This document shows positions 33,257-38,548 of a stretch of 38,548 nucleotides of DNA, one piece after another; position 1 is the first letter of the stretch; each line of letters opens with the position of its first letter. The DNA is from an uncultured bacterium (GTDB lineage: Bacteria; Desulfobacterota; Desulfobaccia; Desulfobaccales; 0-14-0-80-60-11): contig CALEAV010000016.1 in assembly GCA_937943575.1 (NCBI GenBank), positions 1 to 38,548 on the forward strand. The letters are read 5' to 3'. Under the pieces are notes generated by a model, which made no database searches, had not been told where the DNA came from, and worked only from the letters and a program-made list of their open reading frames with translations. Both the position numbers and the translations under genes were made by a program.

Positions 33257-33272
33257 TTATAAGATCTTATAA
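33257..33272. promoter_or_regulatory. Perfect 16-bp AT-rich palindrome, possible operator
   Basis: TTATAAGATCTTATAA is fully self-complementary and sits in the 332-bp gap (33153-33484) between the secreted-protein gene and the aminotransferase gene, about 105 bp before the start of the former. The two TTATAA halves could also be -10 elements in both directions. The rest of the gap shows no gene: an AT-rich part near 33160-33280 and a GC-rich part to 33484. Confidence 0.45.
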
Positions 33273-33484
33273 TAATTGATTATTTCGGCATGTGGCCCCA
33301 AGGCTCCCCCCGACGCCGCCCACCGGCCCCGCCGCCGGTGCAAATCTGAGAGACGGGCCCCCCGCAGAGGCCAAAGCGTATCAATCTGAAAAACCATTCC
33401 GAAAAGCCGGCGGGGGAATCAGGCGCACGGCGGCCTGCCGGGCGGCGGTCCCGGCCGGCGCTTCCTGAAATGAGAAAGGAGCGC

Positions 33485-34669
33485 TCAGGTGCTCTTGGAA
33501 ACCGCCTGGCGGCCCGCCAGATACGCCTCCAGACGCCGCAGGGCCTCGGCCAGGTTCTCCCGGGAGTTGGCGTAGGAAAAGCGCAGGAAGCCCTCGCCCC
33601 CGGGGCCGAAATCGACGCCGGGGGTGACCCCCACCCCGGCCTTCTCCAGGATGTCAAAGGCCAAGGCGTAGGAATCGGAGGAGAGATGGCGGGCGTTGAC
33701 GAAGACATAGAAGGCGCCGGTGGGCTCCACCGGGATGCGGAAGCCCAGACGCCGGAGGCCCGCCAAAAGGAAGCGGCGGCGCTCATCGAACACCGCCCGC
33801 ATGCGGGCCACCTCAGGGCCGGCCTGGGTGAGGGCGGCAATCCCGGCCCGCTGCACAAAGGCATTGGCGGAAATGAAGAAGTTCTGCATCAGCCGCTGCA
33901 GGGGCCGGATGAAGTCCCGGGGGGCGATGAGGTAGCCCAGCCGCCAGCCGGTCATGGCGTAGAGCTTGGAGAAGCCGTTGATGACAAAGGCCCGGTCGGT
34001 GAACTCCAGGATGGAGTGCTCTTGGCCCTCATAGACCAGGCCGTGGTAGATCTCGTCCGAAACGATGTAGGGCCCCAAATCGGCCAGCTCCCTCAGCGTC
34101 TCCGGCGGCAGCAGGGTGCCGGTGGGGTTGGCCGGGGAATTGATGATGATGGCCTTGGTGCGTCGGCTGAGATGGCGGGGCAGGTCCTCAGGCCGCAGGC
34201 GAAAGCCGTCCTCCTCGAAGACCGGCACCCGGTGGGGCACCGCGTCCACCAGCCGGAGAAAATTGGGGTAGCAGGCGTAGGCCGGGTCGGTGAGGATGAC
34301 CTCATCCCCGGCATCCAAAAGCCCCGCAAAGATGAGGAGCATGGCCGGGGAGGTGCCGGAGGTGATGATGAACTGCTCGGGGGTGAGGTCCACCCCGTAG
34401 GCGGCCCGGTAATGGTCGCACAGGGCCTCCCGAAGCTCCAGGAGCCCCTGGGAGTGGGTGTACTGGGTCTCCCCTGCGGCCATGGCTGCCTGGGCTGCGG
34501 CCACCACCGCGGCCGGGGTGGGGAAGTCGGGCTCGCCGATCTCCAGGTGGATGATCTGGCGGCCGGCCCGTTCCAGCTCCTTGGCCCGCTCCAGGATATC
34601 CATCACCAGAAACGGTGTGATATCCCGGGCCCGCCGGGAGACATCCGGGGAGAAGGGAAACTGTTCCAT
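33485..34669 (-). CDS. Class I/II pyridoxal-phosphate aminotransferase
   Basis: A 394-residue PLP-dependent aminotransferase of fold type I (AspC/AlaT-like subgroup). Seen: IIHLEIGEPDFPTPAAVVAA, TQYTHSQGLLELREALC, IITSGTSPAMLL (phosphate-binding Gly/Ser), SPANPTGTLLPPETL (the NPTG motif), IVSDEIYHGLVYEG (Asp binding the pyridine N, then Tyr) and NGFSKLYAMTGWRLGYLIAP with the Schiff-base Lys in SKLYAMTGWR. A C-terminal FLRFSYANSRENLAEAL holds the substrate-carboxylate Arg. I chose ATG 34669 because homology starts there; the frame is open further upstream without homology. The amino-acid substrate is not readable. OmpA-family protein lies 100 bp upstream. Confidence 0.93.
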   Translation of the reverse strand: MEQFPFSPDVSRRARDITPFLVMDILERAKELERAGRQIIHLEIGEPDFPTPAAVVAAAQAAMAAGETQYTHSQGLLELREALCDHYRAAYGVDLTPEQFIITSGTSPAMLLIFAGLLDAGDEVILTDPAYACYPNFLRLVDAVPHRVPVFEEDGFRLRPEDLPRHLSRRTKAIIINSPANPTGTLLPPETLRELADLGPYIVSDEIYHGLVYEGQEHSILEFTDRAFVINGFSKLYAMTGWRLGYLIAPRDFIRPLQRLMQNFFISANAFVQRAGIAALTQAGPEVARMRAVFDERRRFLLAGLRRLGFRIPVEPTGAFYVFVNARHLSSDSYALAFDILEKAGVGVTPGVDFGPGGEGFLRFSYANSRENLAEALRRLEAYLAGRQAVSKST

Positions 34670-34769
34670 CTGACTCACTGGTGGGGGAAGGGCAGGTGCG
34701 TCGGCCAGGCGGCAGGACGGGGGCCTGGACGACAACGGCACATGGCTCGGGGGGCTGGCAGAGGTCGAC

Positions 34770-35600
34770 TCACAAGCGTTTGAACACCACCCGGCGGTTC
34801 TGGGCCCGGCCGGCCTCGGTCTCATTGCTGGCCACCGGCTGATCCATGCCGTAGCCTTTGGCCTCCAGCCTCTCTGCCGCAAGGCCCTGCTGCAGCAGGA
34901 AATTCTTCACGGTTTCGGCCCGGGCCTGGGAGAGCTTGAGGTTGTAGGCCCGGCCGCCGATGTCGCAGGTGTGCCCCTGAATCTCCACTTTCATCTCCGG
35001 CAGGTCCCGGAGCACTTTGGCCACCTCCAGGAGCACCGGCTCCGAGCCGGGCCTCAAGGTGGCCTGGTTGAAGTCAAAGATGATGCCATAGAGGGTCACC
35101 TCCCCTTTGGTCTCCAGCTCATGGCGGATCTGGGCGGCCCCGAAGGTGAGGACCTTTTTCAGGGGCTGCTCCTCAATGATGTACAGGCGATAGTGGGTGT
35201 CCCAGCCGTTGCGGAAGACCTCCACCCAGAGGGTGCCGCCCTCCGGGGTGGTGAGGGTGAAGACCAGCCGCTCCTCCCCCTCATACAGGAGGCTCCCCCC
35301 CTTCTCCAGGGCCGCGGCCTTGTAGTTCTCCAGGATATACAGGCCGGAAACCTCCGGGGTGGTGTGGTAGCTGTACTCCCAATACTTCCCCCGGATCTCC
35401 TTGTCCTGGTAGCCCTCCTCGGTCTTGATGCGGAACTTGTGGGCATCGAATTTCCGGAAGACCCCGTCCTTTTTCGTCACCTCCGGCAAGGGTTTGATCA
35501 CCGGGTGGTCCTGCACCTTCTGCTGGGCCGGCGCGGGGCCGCCGCCCAGCAGCAGCAGGACCGCCAGCCCCAGGGTGCTGGCAAGACCTCTGAGCCGCAT
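34770..35600 (-). CDS. OmpA-family outer-membrane/peptidoglycan-binding protein
   Basis: A 276-residue exported protein. A signal peptide (STLGLAVLLLLGGGPAPAQQ) is followed by an N-terminal domain of about 130 residues (DHPVIKPLPEVTKKDGVF to LYIIEEQPLKKVL), like the DUF4892 region seen in other OmpA-like proteins; that call is from memory. The C-terminal OmpA domain is clear: YGIIFDFNQATLRPGSEPVL, VEIQGHTCDIGGRAYNLKLS, QARAETVKNFLLQQGL, LEAKGYGMDQPVASNETEAG and RAQNRRVVF (Asp and Arg binding diaminopimelate). It tethers the outer membrane to peptidoglycan. ATG 35600 is preferred over the GTGs three codons earlier because of its spacing to AAGGAAGG. It is divergent from lexA. Confidence 0.9.
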   Translation of the reverse strand: MRLRGLASTLGLAVLLLLGGGPAPAQQKVQDHPVIKPLPEVTKKDGVFRKFDAHKFRIKTEEGYQDKEIRGKYWEYSYHTTPEVSGLYILENYKAAALEKGGSLLYEGEERLVFTLTTPEGGTLWVEVFRNGWDTHYRLYIIEEQPLKKVLTFGAAQIRHELETKGEVTLYGIIFDFNQATLRPGSEPVLLEVAKVLRDLPEMKVEIQGHTCDIGGRAYNLKLSQARAETVKNFLLQQGLAAERLEAKGYGMDQPVASNETEAGRAQNRRVVFKRL

Positions 35601-35712
35601 GCGCACCACCTTCCTTTCCTGAGGTCCTCTAGGCCTCCCTTAGCACACGCACCCCTTTTTGGCAAGGGAAAAGACAGGTTAGCGCCCCTGGAGCGGTGCT
35701 TTGTTTATTCTC

Positions 35713-35742
35713 TTGACAAGGTATTCATATGTTTAGTATCCT
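35713..35742 (+). promoter_or_regulatory. lexA promoter, possibly giving a leaderless mRNA
   Basis: TTGACA (35713-35718) is followed after 18 bp by TATCCT (35737-35742). Initiation about 7 bp later would fall at the ATG at 35750. The region also contains two GTAT repeats (35721 and 35736) that might be part of a LexA box; I could not match any known LexA consensus. Confidence 0.42.
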
Positions 35743-35749
35743 AATGGCC

Positions 35750-36361
35750 ATGAGACCCTTAACGGCACGTCAGCGGCAGGTGCTGGCCTTCGTGGAAGAG
35801 TTCTGCCGGCTCAAGGGGTATCCCCCCACGGTGCGGGAGGTGGCGGCCCACTTCGGCATCCAGCCCCGGGCGGCGGCAGACCACCTGGAGGCCCTGAAAC
35901 GCAAAGGGTATCTGCACCGGGAGCCGGGCCGCTCCCGGGGCCTCAGCCTGGCCGGCCGGGGGGAAGGCGAGCTGGCGGAGGTGCCCATTCTGGGCCGCAT
36001 CGCCGCCGGCCGGCCCCTGTTCGCCGCCGAGCACCTGGAGGGCACCCTGCCCCTGCCCCGGACCTGGGTGCAGGACGACGAGGTCTTCCTGCTGCGCATC
36101 ACCGGGGAGAGCATGGCCCCCCTCCTGCAACCCGGCGACCTGGTGCTGGTGCGGGTCCAGCCCCGGGTGGCCCCGGGCGAGATCGCCGTGGTCCTCATCC
36201 ACGATGAAGCCACCGTCAAACGCGTCTTCGAAGAAGCCGGCGGCCTGGTCCTCAAGGGCGACAACCCCCGCTTTCCGCCGCTGCGCTTCTCCCCCGACGA
36301 AGCCGCGGAACTGGTTCACATCATCGGCAAGGTCACCGGCGTCTACCGGGAGCTGCGATGA
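35750..36361 (+). CDS. lexA: LexA SOS repressor
   Basis: Repressor of the SOS response, inactivated by RecA-stimulated self-cleavage. Residues 1-66 are a winged helix-turn-helix (MRPLTARQRQVLAFVEEFCR, PPTVREVAAHFGIQPRAAAD). The cleavage bond Ala86-Gly87 is in ILGRIAAGRPLFAA. The catalytic dyad is Ser121 in RITGESMAPLLQPGD and Lys157 in DEATVKRVFEE. At 203 residues it is normal length. In-frame ATGs at 35729 and 35744 are possible, but the first overlaps the probable -10; no Shine-Dalgarno sequence precedes any of them. The stop overlaps the next gene by 4 bp (ATGA), so the repressor and the polymerase cassette are one transcript, presumably autoregulated. Confidence 0.95.
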   Translation: MRPLTARQRQVLAFVEEFCRLKGYPPTVREVAAHFGIQPRAAADHLEALKRKGYLHREPGRSRGLSLAGRGEGELAEVPILGRIAAGRPLFAAEHLEGTLPLPRTWVQDDEVFLLRITGESMAPLLQPGDLVLVRVQPRVAPGEIAVVLIHDEATVKRVFEEAGGLVLKGDNPRFPPLRFSPDEAAELVHIIGKVTGVYRELR

Positions 36362-37002
36362 GGGGCAGGCCGACAGAAATACAGGTGAGGGGGGACGCCG
36401 GGGGCCCGGGGCCATGTTCCCTCCCGCCCCCCCTCCCCCGCCCCCGGCCCCCGGGAAGGGCTGGGGAGGGGGGTGCCACCCCCCCGGCCCTGCCCTCACC
36501 CCTGCGCTCCCTGCGCCCCGGGCGGGGGGTGTTGGTATGGGGGGCGGGGGTGCGGGAGGTGGCGGCCCAGGCGGCGGCCTGGGGGGTGGCCCGGGGCGGC
36601 CGGGTGGTGGTGCTGGACGGGGTGCAGGCCTTCGATCCCTACCAGGTGGTGCGGCAGGGGGCGCTCCTGGGGGTGGGGGCGGCGGAGGTCCTGCGGCGGG
36701 TTCTGGTGGCCCGGGCCTTCACCTGTCATCAGCTCGTCCGGCTAGCGAAGGAGCGGGTGCCTAACGTGTTGGGGCCCGGAACGCTTCTGGTGCTCCTGGG
36801 GCCGGTGAGTCTGTTTTACGATGACCAGGTGCCGCTGCCGGAGCGCCGGCGGCTCTTCCGGGAGCTCCTCGCGTCCCTGGCGGCGGTCAAGGCCCGGGCG
36901 CCGCTTCTGCTCCTGCAGCCCCCGCGGCCCACAGGCGCGACCCACTGCCATTTCGGCCGGGAGTTGCGGGAGCTGGTGGACGTGGTGGCTCGCTATAAAT
37001 AA
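36358..37002 (+). CDS. RadA/Rad51-like protein lacking Walker A, lexA-polymerase cassette
   Basis: A 214-residue protein with the RecA/RadA ATPase fold but a dead nucleotide site. After about 55 Pro/Gly/Arg-rich residues the fold begins: RPGRGVLVWGAGVREVAAQ is strand 1 and helix 1 without the GxxxxGKT P-loop; VVVLDGVQAFDPYQVVRQGA follows, then VLVARAFTCHQLVRLAKERV, matching the ARAxNxxHQ segment of RadA; and LLVLLGPVSLFYDDQVPLPE is the Walker-B strand. Residues 24-40 coincide with a G/C inverted repeat (36428-36473), so the true start may be further in, e.g. GTG 36385. The ATG overlaps the lexA stop. By analogy with ImuA/SulA-like proteins it may load or regulate the polymerase; that is inference. 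Confidence 0.7.
   Translation: MRGRPTEIQVRGDAGGPGPCSLPPPLPRPRPPGRAGEGGATPPALPSPLRSLRPGRGVLVWGAGVREVAAQAAAWGVARGGRVVVLDGVQAFDPYQVVRQGALLGVGAAEVLRRVLVARAFTCHQLVRLAKERVPNVLGPGTLLVLLGPVSLFYDDQVPLPERRRLFRELLASLAAVKARAPLLLLQPPRPTGATHCHFGRELRELVDVVARYK
36428..36473. repeat. G/C-rich inverted repeat inside the start of the RadA-like frame
   Basis: An 11-bp perfect stem, CCCCCCTCCCC (36428-36438) and GGGGAGGGGGG (36463-36473), with a 24-nt loop. The arms are the same as those of the hairpin at 37031-37066. It may be a mobile palindromic element that entered, or lengthened, the 5' part of the gene. Confidence 0.65.
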
Positions 37003-37030
37003 GAGATTGGGGGTGGGGGCATCTGGGGGA

Positions 37031-37066
37031 GGGGGGAGGGGCCCTGCTCCTTTGCCCCCTCCCCCC
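37031..37066. repeat. G/C-rich inverted repeat between RadA-like and small-protein genes
   Basis: An 11-bp perfect stem GGGGGGAGGGG (37031-37041) and CCCCTCCCCCC (37056-37066), with a 14-nt loop and no T-tract. It lies in the 82-bp gap between two genes of the same transcript, 19 bp before the next ATG, where it could slow ribosomes or stabilise RNA. Confidence 0.65.
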
Positions 37067-37084
37067 GACTCCCCGGAGGCGCAC

Positions 37085-37351
37085 ATGGGACGGACGGTTT
37101 TGCCCTACAGCCGGATGTGGGAGGAGGAGCGCCAGCGCTGGCGGCGGTTCCGGCGGGCCCTGCGCAGGGAGGACCAAGCGCATTTTGACCGGCTCTTTGA
37201 GGCGGCGAGAAGGCATCTGCAGGCCGGCGTGTACGCCGCCAGCCCCTGGCCGCTGGAGAGCATGCTTCTGGCCATGCTCCTGGAACATGAAAAGGCCCTG
37301 GCGGAGCTGAAAGAGCGGCTGAGGCCGCAGGAAGACGAACCTGCGCCATGA
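37085..37351 (+). CDS. Small helical protein of the PolB cassette (88 aa)
   Basis: An 88-residue, strongly helical, Arg/Glu-rich protein: VLPYSRMWEEERQRWRRFRR, ALRREDQAHFDRLFEAARRH and SPWPLESMLLAMLLEHEKAL, with a charged tail. No enzymatic motif. I recall similar short proteins beside PolB genes but cannot name the family. The ATG at 37085 has no strong Shine-Dalgarno sequence (GGAGGC is near); the stop overlaps the PolB start (ATGA), so the two are translated together. It is a likely accessory subunit of the polymerase, by context only. Confidence 0.72.
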   Translation: MGRTVLPYSRMWEEERQRWRRFRRALRREDQAHFDRLFEAARRHLQAGVYAASPWPLESMLLAMLLEHEKALAELKERLRPQEDEPAP

Positions 37352-38548
37352 CGCTCCGCGGCTGGCTCTTTGACCTCTACCCCCTGGGGGACCGCCTCAT
37401 CCTGTGGTTCATCACCCCGGCAGGGGACCGCCTCCGGGTGGAGGATGAGTTTCATTACCGCCTCTATCTGGGGGGGAGCGAGGCCCTGCGGCGCCGGCTG
37501 GCCCGGGCCGCGGCCCGCCGGACCGGGGTCAGGCGGGTCTTTGCCGCCACCGGCCGGGACCTGTGGTCCGGGGCGGAGCTGCCGGTGGTGGGGGTGGAGC
37601 TGGCGGCCTTCGCTCATCTCCCCCGGCTCCAGGCCTGGCTGGGGCGCCTGGGGGAGGAGGTGGGCATCTACAACGCCGATCTGGAGGCGGCCGCCTATTA
37701 CCTCTACACCCGGGGGATATGGCCCTGCGCCTGGTATGAGCTGGAGCAGGCCGGCGGCCGCCTCCGGGATCTGGCGCCCCTGGAGGAACAGTTTGCCCTG
37801 GAGCTCTCCCTGCCGCCGCTGGTGACGCTGCACCTGGCCCTCACCCGGGACCCCCTCATCCCCCTCACCCGGGGCAACAACCTGGCCCTCACCTGGGAGG
37901 GCCGCACCCTGGAGCTGGAGGGGGCCCGGCCGGCCCAGGCCCTGGGCGAGCTGGCCCGCATCCTGCGCCAGGTGGATCCGGACCTGGTGGTGAGCGACTG
38001 GGGCGATGAAGAGATCCTCCCGCCCCTTCTCTCCCTAAGCCGCCGCTGTCGCCGGCCCCTCCCCTGGGACCGGGAACCGGTGCCACCCCCCCGCCGGATC
38101 CGGGGCGGCCGCACCTACTTCTCCTACGGCCGCATCGTCTACCAGGGCCCCTCCTGCCCCTTCTTCGGCCGCTGGCACGTGGACCGGAAAAACTCCTTCT
38201 TCTGGCGGGAGACAGGGCTTGCGGGCCTGGTGCAGATCAGCCGTCTGGGACAGGTCCCCCTGCAGACCGCCGCCCGGGCCAGCCCCGGGAGCCTCATCAC
38301 CTCCATGCAGCTGGCCCGGGCCGTGGCCGAGGGCATCCTCATCCCCTGGCGCAAAGGCACCCCGGAGGATTTCAAGACCGCGGGCGAGCTCCTCACCATC
38401 GACAAGGGCGGCCTCACCTTTCTCCCCCCCGTCGGCCTCCACTGGCAGGTGGCGGAACTGGACTTCGCCTCCATGTACCCCACCATCATGGCCGTCCACA
38501 ACATCTCCCCCGAAACAGTGAACTGTGGGTGCTGTGCGGGGGGAGGGG
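37348..38548 (+). CDS. Family-B DNA polymerase, N-terminal 400 residues, 3' end cut by window
   Basis: The first 400 residues of a family-B (PolB) DNA polymerase, open to the window end. Motif A (Region II) is seen at about residue 372: VAELDFASMYPTIMAVHNIS, with the metal-binding Asp372 and SxYP; the Cys-rich ETVNCGCC follows. Regions I and III and the thumb lie beyond the window. The exonuclease domain is degenerate: the place of Exo I (about 153-165) reads PPLVTLHLALTRDP instead of a DxE strand, and the Exo II place (about 209-224) reads VDPDLVVSDWGDEEIL without the Asn. So proofreading is probably absent. It is unlike E. coli Pol II at the N-terminus. It is coupled by ATGA to the small protein gene and so belongs to the lexA transcript. 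Confidence 0.85.
   Translation, partial: MTLRGWLFDLYPLGDRLILWFITPAGDRLRVEDEFHYRLYLGGSEALRRRLARAAARRTGVRRVFAATGRDLWSGAELPVVGVELAAFAHLPRLQAWLGRLGEEVGIYNADLEAAAYYLYTRGIWPCAWYELEQAGGRLRDLAPLEEQFALELSLPPLVTLHLALTRDPLIPLTRGNNLALTWEGRTLELEGARPAQALGELARILRQVDPDLVVSDWGDEEILPPLLSLSRRCRRPLPWDREPVPPPRRIRGGRTYFSYGRIVYQGPSCPFFGRWHVDRKNSFFWRETGLAGLVQISRLGQVPLQTAARASPGSLITSMQLARAVAEGILIPWRKGTPEDFKTAGELLTIDKGGLTFLPPVGLHWQVAELDFASMYPTIMAVHNISPETVNCGCCAGGG

Overview
The window is a GC-rich (about 70%) bacterial chromosome segment. A deltaproteobacterial-type (Desulfobacterota) host, perhaps Desulfobacca-like, is my inference. It rests on the two-subunit glycyl-tRNA synthetase, the probable selenocysteine use, the many small Cys-rich proteins and the overall protein flavour; no rRNA is present to test it. 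Genes are packed, with many 4-bp ATGA/GTGA overlaps. Both ends are cut inside genes: an Xer recombinase at the left and a family-B DNA polymerase at the right.

Layout. 1-4415: a Xer-type recombinase (-) divergent from rlmB, then an FKBP/SlyD-like + methyltransferase fusion and a family-9 glycosyltransferase (+). 4601-8478: a three-gene minus operon (FAD oxidoreductase, PNPOx-like flavoprotein, ATP-grasp/phosphohistidine enzyme). 8637-9331: three very small proteins, one with a C-terminal CCGxxGxPGC motif. 9515-14228: a plus operon for acyl-chain modification (DUF2177, fatty-acid desaturase, FAD amine oxidase, DUF1365, cyclopropane synthase). 14408-17980: a convergent minus operon (probable selenoprotein rhodanese, DUF1295, a second CFA-family methyltransferase, DUF4174, DUF2237, HNH). 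18244-18318: tRNA-Val(GAC) with its own promoter and terminator. 18486-23908: a secreted protein, glyQ, glyS and ftsY. 23934-28925: a VanZ-like protein, a catalytic/non-catalytic M16 protease pair and a DegP-type protease. 29111-32325: L,D-transpeptidase, NYN nuclease-like, rubredoxin-like, diguanylate cyclase and MinD/FlhG-like ATPase. 32326-32712: no gene, but a 51-bp tandem repeat and a G-rich purine tract. 32787-35600: a Lys/Glu-rich secreted protein, an aminotransferase and an OmpA-family protein. 35750-38548: lexA, a RadA-like protein without a Walker A motif, a small helical protein and a family-B polymerase, all joined or closely spaced.

Most striking points. (1) The rhodanese gene at 17980-17651 is interrupted by an in-frame UGA, followed 10 nt later by a well-formed bacterial SECIS-like hairpin with a GGUCU loop; it is very probably a selenoprotein that simple gene calling would truncate. 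(2) The lexA / RadA-like / small protein / PolB cassette looks like an SOS-controlled polymerase module, and its polymerase appears to lack the proofreading exonuclease residues. (3) Three genes of the lipid region carry apparent lesions: a one-base loss in the FAD oxidase, an in-frame amber in cfa and a possible poly-T slip at the DUF1295 start. (4) G/C-rich inverted repeats recur around the window, one of them inside the start of the RadA-like reading frame.
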